A stretch of DNA of 64,000 nucleotides from Acinetobacter sp. S54 (lineage in GTDB: Bacteria > Pseudomonadota > Gammaproteobacteria > Pseudomonadales > Moraxellaceae), in assembly GCF_016624945.1 (NCBI RefSeq), contig NZ_JACVUI010000007.1, positions 62,001 to 126,000 of the forward strand, written 5' to 3'. Below, in pieces: positions 53,917-63,822 of the stretch (its first letter is position 1; every line of letters starts with the position of its first letter). The translations under genes and the position numbers were made by a program. The notes beneath the pieces are model-generated. The model had not been told where the DNA came from. It saw nothing but the letters and a program-made list of their open reading frames with translations, and ran no database searches.

Positions 53917-55050
53917 TTATTTTAAGACCCATTCGGATAAACGATTACTTATATTAATTGCCAAGGCATCGACATAGCGGCTATATAAATCAGCAAAAAG
54001 GATCAATGCAATAAAGAATATTAAAATTGAGCAAATTGCAGCTGAGTCGTAGCCCCAGCCTAAAGCCATAAAACAATTAAATACAGGTAAACATACGCAA
54101 TACATTAAAAGTAAATGAAGTAAATAAATAGAAAATGACAGTTTGCCGAGATAAACACAGACACGATTATCTAGCTTTTTCGATAACATTGGATTCATTA
54201 AAATGCTATAAACAATCAAAATCCCTGCGAGAAAATTACAATACTCATAAGTTTTTTCTCCAACCAAAGCATAAATCCAGTGATAAGCAGAACTTGTATT
54301 ATGTGCCCCAGCAAAATAAAGACCCAGTGCTAATATGGAAATGGCGAGTATTGATGAACGAATGATACGACCATACAGAAATATCAGTGAACCAATTAAA
54401 AAACACAGTAATCCCAAATACAGTTCTTGGCTTTGAAAGAAAATAGTAGTGGTCGGAAACAGTAATATGAGGGGTAAAAATAAGCGCTTTTCCAGACTAT
54501 AAATATACAGCAGACCAAATAATAAAAATGAACCCAGTAACTCGACCTGCATCGTCCATAACACCCAGTTCAGACTGGATTCTGCAAATAAAAAAGAGCC
54601 AATAGTGCCTTCATAGATCGCTTGAGAAAAGCTAATATTTTGGCTGGCTAAAACCTTCAACCAATACTGTACCTGAGAACCATCAATATCACTAAACTGT
54701 AAAGCCGCCCAGAGTAAAATACAAGAACCCAAAGCTGGAATCGCTAACCGTGGATAGCGTTTGACCATCATAGATTTTAACTTTGATTGCATGTTGCGGC
54801 TATTACAAACCACATAAGACAAAATAAAGCCGCTTAAAACAAAAAATACATAAACCGCAGCAGTGCCAGAATACCAAAATGCAAAAGGCGAATGATGAAT
54901 AAAATGCACTAACGTATTACGAGCAACATCATGTTCATCAAAATGATGTAAATAAGGATAAAAACTTAAGCTGAGATGCGAAAATAACACCGCCAGACAA
55001 GCCAACCCGCGAATGCTTTCAACTGCATTAAGTTTGGTAAACTTATCCAT
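53917..55050 (-). CDS. Acyltransferase-3 (OafA-like) membrane protein
   Basis: 377 residues with about ten hydrophobic segments. AVESIRGLACLAVLFSHLSL near the N-terminus carries the conserved Arg and His of the Acyl_transf_3 family, which O-acetylates surface polysaccharides or other exported carbohydrates. Upstream of it in the same direction, 237 bp away, lies pgaD, so it may be a separate gene. Substrate unknown. Confidence 0.85.
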   Translation of the reverse strand: MDKFTKLNAVESIRGLACLAVLFSHLSLSFYPYLHHFDEHDVARNTLVHFIHHSPFAFWYSGTAAVYVFFVLSGFILSYVVCNSRNMQSKLKSMMVKRYPRLAIPALGSCILLWAALQFSDIDGSQVQYWLKVLASQNISFSQAIYEGTIGSFLFAESSLNWVLWTMQVELLGSFLLFGLLYIYSLEKRLFLPLILLFPTTTIFFQSQELYLGLLCFLIGSLIFLYGRIIRSSILAISILALGLYFAGAHNTSSAYHWIYALVGEKTYEYCNFLAGILIVYSILMNPMLSKKLDNRVCVYLGKLSFSIYLLHLLLMYCVCLPVFNCFMALGWGYDSAAICSILIFFIALILFADLYSRYVDALAINISNRLSEWVLK

Positions 55051-55225
55051 TACGAGATATCTTCATCTTTGAGTTGCATGATCCTGATAAATTCCATTTC
55101 ATGAGGTAGGCTGACTAATGATCGGCCATCATTGATATTTGACGTATTATAAATAAACCACTCACAGCTTATGTTTCACTACGACTGACTTATACAGTAT
55201 CCATGTAAATACATGCGACCAATGT

Positions 55226-55260
55226 AAATGCCAGCTTGTTATACAACAAACTGGCATTTG
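55226..55260 (-). terminator. Hairpin between pgaD and the acyltransferase gene
   Basis: AAATGCCAG/CTGGCATTT (55226-55234 and 55251-55259) with an inner CTTGTT/AACAA pairing. The T-run is short, so this may be a weak terminator of the pga operon. Confidence 0.5.
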
Positions 55261-55287
55261 TCATTTTAATCTAATTGACCCAATCAT

Positions 55288-55701
55288 TTAATCGATATGT
55301 GTGATCCGACCAGTCTCATCATGATGCACCACACTAATTTTTTGTGCACGTCCATGATGAATTTGGGTTTCATCCAGTTCAAAATAACGTGCATAATCCG
55401 TCACATCTTTTTCATGCAGTCGTTTAACACTTTTTGCAGGAATATAATTACTCCATAGCAAAAGTGCCACTGCACAAGCAATCAGGGAAGTAATGCCATG
55501 TTCCAGTCCAAGACTTAAGGCATGGAAAATCTGATGAATCAGATGACTTTTTTCCAGCTCAATTAAAGCCCAGACCAAAATAAATGGACGCCACAAAAGT
55601 AACCACGCGCCCCACATCATCATGGTTGAGGTATTTGATACATAGCGTCTGTGCCATGGCAATTGATGGCGCACGTCGATAATCAAATTGTTAGATTTCA
55701 T
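55288..55701 (-). CDS. pgaD: PgaD-like small subunit of poly-N-acetylglucosamine synthase
   Basis: 137 residues with two hydrophobic helices (about 30-50 and 68-88), both N- and C-terminal tails cytoplasmic. The MMMWGAWLLLWRPF and LLLWSNYIPAKSVKRLHEKDV segments match PgaD, which assists PgaC. Gap to pgaC is 28 bp. The tail is rich in His and charged residues. Confidence 0.85.
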   Translation of the reverse strand: MKSNNLIIDVRHQLPWHRRYVSNTSTMMMWGAWLLLWRPFILVWALIELEKSHLIHQIFHALSLGLEHGITSLIACAVALLLWSNYIPAKSVKRLHEKDVTDYARYFELDETQIHHGRAQKISVVHHDETGRITHID

Positions 55702-55729
55702 GAAATTTTCTCGAAAACATGCTTAATAT

Positions 55730-56992
55730 CTACATGCGCATGCCACGGTCAGGACTGACCCAGCGCGCGCGTTTTTCGTCACCACGAAGGAGGACTTTAG
55801 GAAAGGCCACGATTGTAGCAGTAATGGTGATTAACCAAAACACAAACGGGTACCAAATCATCCAGTAGTAGTTTTTACCAAGATTAGGTTCATAGCGGCT
55901 GTCCATCCATTTGCTCAGTGCAAATTGAAGTAAACAGGTCGCACCTAATAATATTCCACTGCCATAAGGTAAAAATGGCGAGCTGATTCCAGACAATTCT
56001 CCAAGCGGCACTATAAAATGCAGTAACCAGAGAATAGCCATAATTAACATCAAATATGACCAGACCAATGTCAGACATAATTCAAACATAAGTGGCCATA
56101 AAAAATTCAGTTTTGGCTTAAGAAACACATCCAGATTTTTGACTAAAACCTGTGCGCCGCCCATTGCCCAGCGTAAACGCTGTTTCCATAGACCATTTAA
56201 GGTTTCTGGCATTAAGATCCAGACCAGTGCATTCGGTTCAAAACGAATATCCCAGCCCGCACGTTGCAATTTCCAAGTAATATCAATATCTTCAGTCAAC
56301 ATATTAGGTGACCAATACCCGACCTCATGTACGGCACTTTTACGAAAGGCTGTAATGACACCCGATACCGTAAATAAACGCCCGAAACTACGTTGCGCAC
56401 GTTTGATCATTCCCACAATTGAGGAAAACTCACCCACCTGAATCCGTCCCAATAACGTTGAACGAGTACGAATACGAGGATTACCTGTCACCGCAGCCAC
56501 AGTTCGATCTTGCAAAAAATGACGAATCATCCATTTAGCTGCATGAGGATCTAATAAAGCATCCCCATCAATTCCAATCAGAAACTCAGCCTGAGTCAAC
56601 AAGCTGCCTGCCTGCAATGCAACAGCCTTACCCTGATTTTGTGCCAAATGAACCACACGTAATTTTTCATGCTGTTCGGCCAACCGATCAAGCACTTCAG
56701 CTGTGTTATCCGAACTTCCGTCATTGATGGCAATGACTTCAAAGTTAGGATAATCCAGACCTAAAGCATGGCTAATGGTTTCTTCTGCATTATCCCCTTC
56801 ATTAAAGCAAGGAATAAGTACAGCAACCATTGGATAAACGTCTAATTCAGCAGGTTGCTGATATGGGGGCTCTTTACGCTCTTTCCAATAAAAGATCAGC
56901 GCCCCCATCATCCACAAATATGACATAAACAGCGGATAATAGAACACAAAGTTCAGTGCTGAATGCCATAAATGCTGTAAGGTTGTTGACAT
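55730..56992 (-). CDS. pgaC: Poly-beta-1,6-N-acetylglucosamine synthase
   Basis: 420 residues from the ATG of MSTTLQHLW (AGGAATTG site); a TTG two codons earlier is in frame. Family-2 glycosyltransferase: first Asp in NDGSSDN, DGDALLD, acceptor-binding TEDIDITWKLQ, and QRLRW product-binding motif. Two helices precede and three follow the catalytic domain. Makes PNAG biofilm polymer at the inner membrane with PgaD. It lies 12 bp after pgaB. Confidence 0.95.
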   Translation of the reverse strand: MSTTLQHLWHSALNFVFYYPLFMSYLWMMGALIFYWKERKEPPYQQPAELDVYPMVAVLIPCFNEGDNAEETISHALGLDYPNFEVIAINDGSSDNTAEVLDRLAEQHEKLRVVHLAQNQGKAVALQAGSLLTQAEFLIGIDGDALLDPHAAKWMIRHFLQDRTVAAVTGNPRIRTRSTLLGRIQVGEFSSIVGMIKRAQRSFGRLFTVSGVITAFRKSAVHEVGYWSPNMLTEDIDITWKLQRAGWDIRFEPNALVWILMPETLNGLWKQRLRWAMGGAQVLVKNLDVFLKPKLNFLWPLMFELCLTLVWSYLMLIMAILWLLHFIVPLGELSGISSPFLPYGSGILLGATCLLQFALSKWMDSRYEPNLGKNYYWMIWYPFVFWLITITATIVAFPKVLLRGDEKRARWVSPDRGMRM

Positions 56993-57004
56993 GGTCAATT
57001 CCTG

Positions 57005-59077
57005 CTACGGGACTAACTTTGAAGGTTTAGTCGCAAATACATCATGCAACATCTGGGTATCAGGATGATCTTTGAATGGATCATCAGGATAATATCCCAC
57101 GTGCATAGCACCCTGGCTGTACAGGGAACGAATCGTATCGACAAGCTCCTGCGATGGCACAGGTTGATTGGTGCGCCAGTTAGTAGCCTGTAATTCAAAT
57201 ACGGTTTTCTTAATTCCATTCGGATATTGTTTTACACGTTTAACAATATCCTGATAAAACTTGGTTGGATTGTCTGCTTGCTCCATATAAGGCATGGCCA
57301 TAATCGCAGTAAAATCATAGCGTTTTAGTGACTGCTCCAGAGATTGGGAATACCAGTTCTCTGCATACGGAGATAAAGCAACTTGCGCATACAGATTGCG
57401 CGCAGTCATTAAATAGGGCTGATAATAACGCACATCTGAAGCCAACTTCATTGCAAAGTTATCAATCGTCTTGATTTTGAAATCCGTCCATTTTGATAAC
57501 AAAGCATCATCGTTACGGATTTTTTCAAGATCCGTTGGCAAACCAGCTTTTGCATATGCCTTTAATGCATCGGGACTGGCATCTTCATAATCAGATAATG
57601 TTGTATCATCATGGAATAGTATACCATCAAATGTGGAATATTTTGCCAAGTCTGTATAAATACCTTCAATCACTTTACGTGCTTCTGGTGAATATGGACT
57701 TAAACGAATGTAGCCCATATTGAGATGATCGCTATTTTTCGGCTGCTGAGTTACCACTAGTTTTTTAGAGGCAGGATTATTTTTAGGTAGTTCCCACGCC
57801 ATGAGTGGCATCCATGCATAAACACGATTTACACCAGTGCGAGTCGAAATCTGCCAAGCTACACGGTTAAATAAATCGGCGCGCATTGGAATATAGCGAT
57901 TTGGGAAATACACCATATCCGCAGAACCATTGGCATCTGGATCAGAAAAAGCCTGCAAATACACGGTATTTACCCCAGATTCACGAATTCGATCTAGAAC
58001 ATGACCTAGATTACGCTCAATCTGAGCTGGATCAGGATCATAAATATAATCTAGATCGATATGCATAATTTTTTGCGGACGATTATTATCCGTCAGGTTC
58101 ATTTGGCGAGTTAAAATATCCTGTGCCAAATCATCGGTACTCTCACCTTTCATCACCAGAATACGACTTAAATGACCTAAAGATTTGCTTACGTGATCAG
58201 GGCCGTCATCCAGGGTAATAGTAATTGGCATGCCTAATTTTTTGGCAATACGCACGGTTTCCATATTATAGCGACCATACGGCCAAACCATAACGCGTGG
58301 CGCACGAATGCCATTTGCCTTAAATATTTCAATATTTTTCTTTAAATCGTCACTAATGCGTTTTTCATAAGCACGATCCGACTCATAAGTTTTAGTTTTT
58401 GCATCATAAATACGCGTTGTAGCCGCGGGTTCAGAATTACCCTGAGGATTACCATTTACTCCATGATGAAGATCATAACTGTGGCTGCCAATTTCAATCA
58501 GGCCACTATCCTGCATTTCTTTAATTTCTTTCCAGCTTAATAATTTGCTACGGTCCAGCTTTTCATCACCAAACTGCACCATTTTATTCGGCTTAACTTC
58601 AAGCCATTTACCCACCACCGCCAAAACCGCAGGGATTTTTCGAGCTTTTAAAATTGGGTATGCATATTGATAGAAAGATTGATAACCATCATCCACAGTC
58701 AATAAAACAGGTTTTGGAGGTAATTTAAGTTTACCTTCATTGGCTTTAATTAATTGATCTACACTTATAAAGTGATAACCATTTTTAATCAGCCAATCCA
58801 AATGCATTTCAAAACGCTGTGGAGTCACAGCATAATCTGGAATAACAGCTTCTTTAGATGTAATTTCGTGATAACCAATAATTGTTAAAGTTGACACATC
58901 AATTTGTGGTTCTTCTTCTGGTGCTTCACCTGTATGAGGATCAGTCACAGCTGGTATTTCCGATGCTGTAGGAAGATCAGTGGTTACCGATTCTGCATGG
59001 GCATAACTTATTCCAATAGAACTGAACAATAATGAAATGCTCAAAGTTAAAGTTTGCAAGGGAAAGCGTGTTTGCAT
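57005..59077 (-). CDS. pgaB: Poly-beta-1,6-N-acetylglucosamine N-deacetylase
   Basis: 690 residues from the ATG at 59077, close to the E. coli enzyme (672). Signal peptide (to about HAES, residue 29) without a lipobox Cys. An N-terminal polysaccharide deacetylase domain has metal/catalytic Asp pair TVDDGYQS and histidines in GSHSYDLHHG. The C-terminal glycoside hydrolase-like domain (about 340-690) contains IDLDYIYD and GILFHDD. Deacetylates PNAG in the periplasm for export. The usual upstream partner gene pgaA is absent in this window. Confidence 0.92.
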   Translation of the reverse strand: MQTRFPLQTLTLSISLLFSSIGISYAHAESVTTDLPTASEIPAVTDPHTGEAPEEEPQIDVSTLTIIGYHEITSKEAVIPDYAVTPQRFEMHLDWLIKNGYHFISVDQLIKANEGKLKLPPKPVLLTVDDGYQSFYQYAYPILKARKIPAVLAVVGKWLEVKPNKMVQFGDEKLDRSKLLSWKEIKEMQDSGLIEIGSHSYDLHHGVNGNPQGNSEPAATTRIYDAKTKTYESDRAYEKRISDDLKKNIEIFKANGIRAPRVMVWPYGRYNMETVRIAKKLGMPITITLDDGPDHVSKSLGHLSRILVMKGESTDDLAQDILTRQMNLTDNNRPQKIMHIDLDYIYDPDPAQIERNLGHVLDRIRESGVNTVYLQAFSDPDANGSADMVYFPNRYIPMRADLFNRVAWQISTRTGVNRVYAWMPLMAWELPKNNPASKKLVVTQQPKNSDHLNMGYIRLSPYSPEARKVIEGIYTDLAKYSTFDGILFHDDTTLSDYEDASPDALKAYAKAGLPTDLEKIRNDDALLSKWTDFKIKTIDNFAMKLASDVRYYQPYLMTARNLYAQVALSPYAENWYSQSLEQSLKRYDFTAIMAMPYMEQADNPTKFYQDIVKRVKQYPNGIKKTVFELQATNWRTNQPVPSQELVDTIRSLYSQGAMHVGYYPDDPFKDHPDTQMLHDVFATKPSKLVP

Positions 59078-59466
59078 AGAAATATCATCTTTCAATTCGG
59101 GTTATTTTCTGAAGGCTTTGTCTCGTCGAAAATGTCTTTTCTACTGACCACAATCCATTGCTTTTTGACAGAAATCCATCAGGCTTTTAACAGTGTCCGT
59201 TATACTAATCAAATCTGAAAAGAAACTTAAAATTTTTTGTAGGTTTTTCTTAACTTTACAGTCATATTTCAAGATATAATTATTTTTAAAATAAATATTC
59301 AAACATTTGTTTTTGTACAAAATTCACTCAAAATAAGATAAATTATTTTGTAAGTCTTGCATAAAAAAGATGGCAAAAAAGCCATCTTTTTTATAAGTAA
59401 ATTACATTAAAGTCTAATAAGTAAACTCAACTTTGCTCAATAATACGATCTAAGTTTATAGCTGAA
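59078..59466. other. pga promoter region, no pgaA gene present
   Basis: 389 bp, AT-rich, between pgaB and a hypothetical gene. It contains the strong terminator at 59363-59392. No reading frame long enough for any part of PgaA (about 800 residues) occurs here, and no clear remnant was seen. Confidence 0.7.
59363..59392. terminator. Bidirectional terminator upstream of the pga operon
   Basis: Stem AAAAAAGATGGC/GCCATCTTTTTT with an A6 loop. It would end the 59467-59859 gene transcript before pgaB, so pgaBCD needs its own promoter in 59078-59362. Confidence 0.88.
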
Positions 59467-59859
59467 TTAATATTCAATCATTGCAAAATTAGGATTTTCA
59501 GCCATTTGCTCCAAATAATAACGCTCTTTTTGGTACAAATATTTATATAAGCGATTAATCCACTGTCCACGGCGGAAGATTTTGATTTTTTTATTAACAC
59601 CATCATAATCCAGGAGTGTAATCCGCTCAGCATCTTGTAATAACGTAATACGATAATTAGCAGATTGATGCGGATGCATGGATAATGTCTCTTTAATCAA
59701 TTCAACTTTACGATCCTCATCTAGCCAATAATGTTTATCAAAATTGACTTTTTCCTGTACCCATAATCCTGAATACTCTTCTTGATTAGTATCGATCATA
59801 AAAAAATGATGTAACTCTTTTAAAAGCTCTGTGGCGGTTAAGTCAGAATAATCATTCAT
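59467..59859 (-). CDS. Hypothetical protein (130 aa)
   Basis: 130 residues from the ATG at 59859, which has AAGAG ahead at nine bases; an ATG three codons earlier overlaps that site. Soluble, acidic N-terminal half, rich in Tyr and Leu, with basic C-terminal section (KIKIFRRGQWINRLYKYLYQKERYYLEQ). Not recognised. No partner gene; a terminator follows after about 75 bp. Confidence 0.65.
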   Translation of the reverse strand: MNDYSDLTATELLKELHHFFMIDTNQEEYSGLWVQEKVNFDKHYWLDEDRKVELIKETLSMHPHQSANYRITLLQDAERITLLDYDGVNKKIKIFRRGQWINRLYKYLYQKERYYLEQMAENPNFAMIEY

Positions 59860-60358
59860 AGTCGTCATCTCTTATTGTTGCTTTTATCTTGGTATTAAAA
59901 TGATCCTAAGTCGGCACACTTAGTTTCAAAATAGGGCTTTTGCCTATTAATCTAATTTTACACAAATAAAGGCCAATTAAATCACATAAATTTGTTGTAA
60001 ATTTATTGAAATATTCAATCCGCCTTTTCAAACCTGCTTAGAAGTACATTATGAAAAATTTATTTTTATATTTAGTGTACCCAACAGGGTAGAACCTTTT
60101 AATTTAAACAAAGAGCTAAATGTATCACTGCAAATAAGATTGACATTTGTGATGAAAATAAGTTGATCACTACAAAAAATTGAGGTCTAAAATAATAAAA
60201 AATAATCTTTTTATTGTAATAACTTTACCAATATTAGTTCAGGCTTTATTCAATACAGCTACTAAGTAATCATCAGTTGGAATATGCATCAAAGCAGCAT
60301 ACCAAATCGTTCTTTGCATGAAGATTCAATATGTTACTTTGAGGCATGACTTGAGCAC
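59860..60358. other. Long AT-rich intergenic region
   Basis: About 500 bp without a supported gene. Several A/T runs and no good hairpin-plus-T-run. It holds the promoter of the 130-residue gene and the 3' end of the fklB-like transcript. Confidence 0.5.
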
Positions 60359-60700
60359 TCAGTCATCACGTGTTTTCACATCAAACAATTCAATCTCGAA
60401 AATCAGATTTGAGTTTGCAGGAATAAGTTTACCCATTTTACGTTCACCATAAGCCAAATGAGAAGGAACGATTAATTTACGTTTTCCGCCCACTTTCATT
60501 CCTATGATGCCCTGATCCCAACCCTTAATGACACGGCCGGTTCCAATCACACATTCAAAATAGTTTCCGCGATCCATTGAAGCGTCAAACTTGGTTCCAT
60601 CTTCAAGCCAGCCTGTATAATGTGTAGTAATTAAGGCGCCTTTAACTGCTTCTTTACCCTCACCCACTTTTAAATCAATAATTTCCAGTTCTTTAGTCAT
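60359..60700 (-). CDS. FKBP-type peptidyl-prolyl isomerase
   Basis: 113 residues, a single FKBP domain: VKGALITTHYTGWLEDGTKFDAS, GRVIKGWDQGIIGM, GGKRKLIVPSHLAYGERKMG, and a final IFEIELFDV. No signal peptide, so cytoplasmic. Residue pattern keeps the active-site aromatics. It is 43 bp downstream of yaeQ, in the same direction. Confidence 0.93.
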   Translation of the reverse strand: MTKELEIIDLKVGEGKEAVKGALITTHYTGWLEDGTKFDASMDRGNYFECVIGTGRVIKGWDQGIIGMKVGGKRKLIVPSHLAYGERKMGKLIPANSNLIFEIELFDVKTRDD

Positions 60701-60743
60701 GACAAATTCTCCAGATAAAATAGGTTTGTTTTGCTTGCTAAAA

Positions 60744-61280
60744 TTATAGCGTTTGTAACGGTGTCCACTGAATCACGACTTGTGCCTGATCACCAATAAG
60801 TGTCCATTCACCATCCATCACATTAAGTTGGAGTTGCATAGTCCGTTGGCATAGCGGTTCAAGTTGCGCAGAACTATCTGCAGAAATTTGCCAGACTTCA
60901 ACATTTTCAAGGGTTTTAATTTTGCTATTTCTTTTCCACCAATCATTTACTTGCGAGCCATAAGCAATTACTGCAACATGTTTACAACGTGCGGCTGCTT
61001 TTTTCACTTTGTCTTCTGAAGGTAAGCCAATTTCAATCCATTGCTGAAGCTGTCCTGTTAAATCCTTTTTCCATAAAGCAGGCTCATCACTTTCAAATAA
61101 ATCTTTGGTAAATTCAAGCCGTTCATCTGCATAACGAGCAAACGCAACTATACGAACCATTAAACGCTCTAAAGTTTCAGAAGGATGCAAAGCTAAAGTG
61201 AGTTGATAATCCCCATATTGATGTTGATCCATATCTGCAATGTTCAAGTCTGCTTTATAAATCGTTGCTTTGAGCGCCAT
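60744..61280 (-). CDS. yaeQ: YaeQ-family protein
   Basis: 178 residues from the ATG of MALKATIYKADLNIADM, the family N-terminus; seven earlier codons are in frame. The HPSETLERLMVRIVAFARYADERLEF stretch and VNDWWKRNSK match YaeQ, which has a PD-(D/E)xK-like fold. The function is not established. Probably one transcript with the FKBP gene. Confidence 0.9.
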   Translation of the reverse strand: MALKATIYKADLNIADMDQHQYGDYQLTLALHPSETLERLMVRIVAFARYADERLEFTKDLFESDEPALWKKDLTGQLQQWIEIGLPSEDKVKKAAARCKHVAVIAYGSQVNDWWKRNSKIKTLENVEVWQISADSSAQLEPLCQRTMQLQLNVMDGEWTLIGDQAQVVIQWTPLQTL

Positions 61281-61471
61281 AATAAAACTGTCCATTTTCA
61301 ATGGGCGCTAGCATACCTGATTTTCTAGATCAGATTGAAGTCATCGTATCTGTCTATTCATATTTCTTATCATTTTATTCTCTCTATCACTCAGATGATT
61401 TCTATTGTTGTTTTCAAAACTGGCGAGCTTTTTGCAAGGTTCGGGGGATTTCTCAATGATGAACATGTAAG

Positions 61472-62731
61472 ATGTGGCAAAAAATCAAATCCAGTCTCTT
61501 TATTCAGGTCATTATCGCCTTAATTTTAGGTATCCTGATTGGCATCAGTTTTCATGATTTCTCTTTAAATTTAAAACCTTTAGGTGATGGATTTATTTCC
61601 CTGATAAAAATGCTGATTGCACCGATCGTATTTTGTGTAGTGGTACTGGGGATTTATGGGGCAAGTGATATTAAGAAAATGGGGAAAGTTGGTGCAAAAA
61701 CGATTCTTTATTTTGAAATTGTCACCACTCTAGCGCTGATTCTGGGAATCGCTGTCGCCTATATATTCAAACCAGGTACAGGAATGAATATTGACATCGG
61801 CCAACTCGATAGCAAAGACCTCAGCACCTATACTGAACGCGCTCATGCCATTAGTTCTGGTTCAGATTTTATTTTACATATTATCCCTAAGACCTTATTT
61901 GGTGCATTTACAGATGGAGATATCCTTCAAGTTTTATTGATTGCAATTTTATTTGGAGTCAGTCTATTGCTTATTCCAAAACAATTTTCAACTCTGGTCT
62001 GTCAATCTATCGAAGCTTTTTCTGAAGTGCTTTTTAAGATGATGGGGCTCATTATTCGACTTGCACCTTTGGGCGTTTTAGGTTCAGTAGCGTATACCAC
62101 AGCAAAATTTGGACTAGACTCCCTGATACAACTGGGCTATCTGGTAATTTTGTTTTACCTCACCTGTATAGTCTTTGTCGTGGGAATTTTAGGTTTTATT
62201 CTTAAATTGACAAGTTTAAATATCTTCAAATTTTTAAACTATTTCAAAGATGAATTATCTATTGTTTTAGGCACGGCTTCTTCTGATTCGGTTTTGCCAC
62301 AAATCATGAAAAAACTGAAAGCACTGGGGATTAAAGACTCAACGGTAGGTTTGGTCATTCCAACCGGTTATTCTTTTAATCTGGATGGATTTTCCATTTA
62401 TTTAACCTTAGGCGTTATTTTTATCGCACAAGCCTGCAATATTGATCTTTCCATCCATGACTTACTTGCTATTTTGCTGGTTTCATTGGTCACATCTAAA
62501 GGAGCACACGGAATTCCAGGTTCTGCTTTAGTAATTTTAGCAGCAACTTTATCCGTTATCCCAAGTTTACCTGCGATTGGGCTAGTTCTTTTGCTTTCCG
62601 TAGACTGGTTTATCGGAATTGTACGTGCTTGTACTAACCTGATTGGAAACTGCGTAGCCACTGTGGTCATAGCACACTGGGAAAAAGATATTGACCATGC
62701 ACAGGCTAAAACTGTTTTAGATCAAAAATAA
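61472..62731 (+). CDS. Dicarboxylate/amino acid:cation symporter (DctA/GltP family)
   Basis: 419 residues. Characteristic SDF-family stretches are present: FISLIKMLIAPIVFCVVVLGI, the serine-rich hairpin region LGTASSDSVLP, GYSFNLDGFSIYLTLGVIFIAQA (transport-core NMDGT-like), and HGIPGSALVILAATL. Eight membrane helices plus two re-entrant hairpins expected. Imports C4-dicarboxylates or glutamate with H+ or Na+. The motif here is NLDGF in place of the usual NMDGT. Convergent with a G3E GTPase gene. Confidence 0.9.
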   Translation: MWQKIKSSLFIQVIIALILGILIGISFHDFSLNLKPLGDGFISLIKMLIAPIVFCVVVLGIYGASDIKKMGKVGAKTILYFEIVTTLALILGIAVAYIFKPGTGMNIDIGQLDSKDLSTYTERAHAISSGSDFILHIIPKTLFGAFTDGDILQVLLIAILFGVSLLLIPKQFSTLVCQSIEAFSEVLFKMMGLIIRLAPLGVLGSVAYTTAKFGLDSLIQLGYLVILFYLTCIVFVVGILGFILKLTSLNIFKFLNYFKDELSIVLGTASSDSVLPQIMKKLKALGIKDSTVGLVIPTGYSFNLDGFSIYLTLGVIFIAQACNIDLSIHDLLAILLVSLVTSKGAHGIPGSALVILAATLSVIPSLPAIGLVLLLSVDWFIGIVRACTNLIGNCVATVVIAHWEKDIDHAQAKTVLDQK

Positions 62732-62741
62732 TTTAAAATAA

Positions 62742-62769
62742 CAAGATAGGAACCCAATCAGGTTTCTAT
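62742..62769. terminator. Possible convergent terminator
   Basis: GATAGGAACC/GGTTTCTATC (one mismatch) overlaps the end of the GTPase gene just after the symporter stop. It lacks a good T-run. Confidence 0.35.
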
Positions 62770-63756
62770 CCTTGCCGCCAACAAATCCGTTTCAAGCTTG
62801 AGCCAGTTGTGTTCGTGCTGGCTAATCATTTCAATTCTATTATCAATATTTTCTTCACCAGTTTTATAATTAAATTGATGCGGATTGCAGTTGAAATACA
62901 TCCAGCCCTGATTGGTATGAAAAATAGCTTTTATACGCAACCAATTTTGCTGTTCACATAAGACATCCAGCAATTGTTCAAAATTAAATGTCCAACGACG
63001 TGGCAATTTCCAACCCGCTACAATATAACCTTGTGCATGCTCTACATAATGATAAGGTAGCTCTTTGATTTCTGATCTTTCTTCTGAAATCGAATGCTGT
63101 CTTTGTTGTATCAATAAAGGCTGGATTTTACGCTCATGCATGACGTGTGCCAGATCAATCTGTTTTAATTCAAGCTCACCATGCGCAACCTTTAGCCAAT
63201 GTTGCTGGTAAACCTCGTATTCTTGCTGAAGTTGCAATAGTGCCTGATCGTCTTCAAACGTCATTACATCTATATGGGAAATGACGATAATTTCCGCAGC
63301 CTTGATCTGATCTTCATACAAATTGTGTTTAACCCACTCCGTTTCGTGTAAGCGGCTGCCATCGACGACTGTAACCAACGCCCGCATATCCAGACTGCTT
63401 TGCCAGTGAGGTTCTGTTAATTGTTCTATCAATTGTGCTGGATGCCCTAACCCTGTCGGTTCTATAAATAAACGGTCGGGTTTTGACTCTGAAAGCAAAC
63501 GTGCCAATGCGATATGTAAGGGTAATTGGCTACTGCAACACATGCATCCACCCAGTAACTCTTTTATTTCAAAGCCCTGCTCTTGAGGCAATAGTTGCTG
63601 GTCAATTCCAATTTGACCAAACTCATTCATTAATATTGCCCAAACCTCATGTTCAGGCTTTTGTTGAAGTAAATACTGCAATAGGGTGGTTTTTCCCGCA
63701 CCCAAAAATCCTGAAATGATATGCGTAGGGACACTTTTAGAATTAATGATTTTCAC
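62758..63756 (-). CDS. G3E-family GTPase (CobW/COG0523)
   Basis: 332 residues. P-loop SGFLGAGKTT, metal-binding CxCC motif in GGCMCCS, EPTGLG switch-like segment and SHIDV (guanine specificity) mark the COG0523 family of metal chaperones for zinc or cobalt. The start is GTG with GAG seven bases ahead. A CobW_C domain fills about residues 225-320. No Zur-like operator was found upstream. The metal and target are unknown. Confidence 0.9.
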   Translation of the reverse strand: MKIINSKSVPTHIISGFLGAGKTTLLQYLLQQKPEHEVWAILMNEFGQIGIDQQLLPQEQGFEIKELLGGCMCCSSQLPLHIALARLLSESKPDRLFIEPTGLGHPAQLIEQLTEPHWQSSLDMRALVTVVDGSRLHETEWVKHNLYEDQIKAAEIIVISHIDVMTFEDDQALLQLQQEYEVYQQHWLKVAHGELELKQIDLAHVMHERKIQPLLIQQRQHSISEERSEIKELPYHYVEHAQGYIVAGWKLPRRWTFNFEQLLDVLCEQQNWLRIKAIFHTNQGWMYFNCNPHQFNYKTGEENIDNRIEMISQHEHNWLKLETDLLAARIET

Positions 63757-63822
63757 GTTAAACTCAACTTATCAATCGCGAGAACAAATAAAAATTTAGT
63801 AGATAAAATCTAGCAACTGCCT

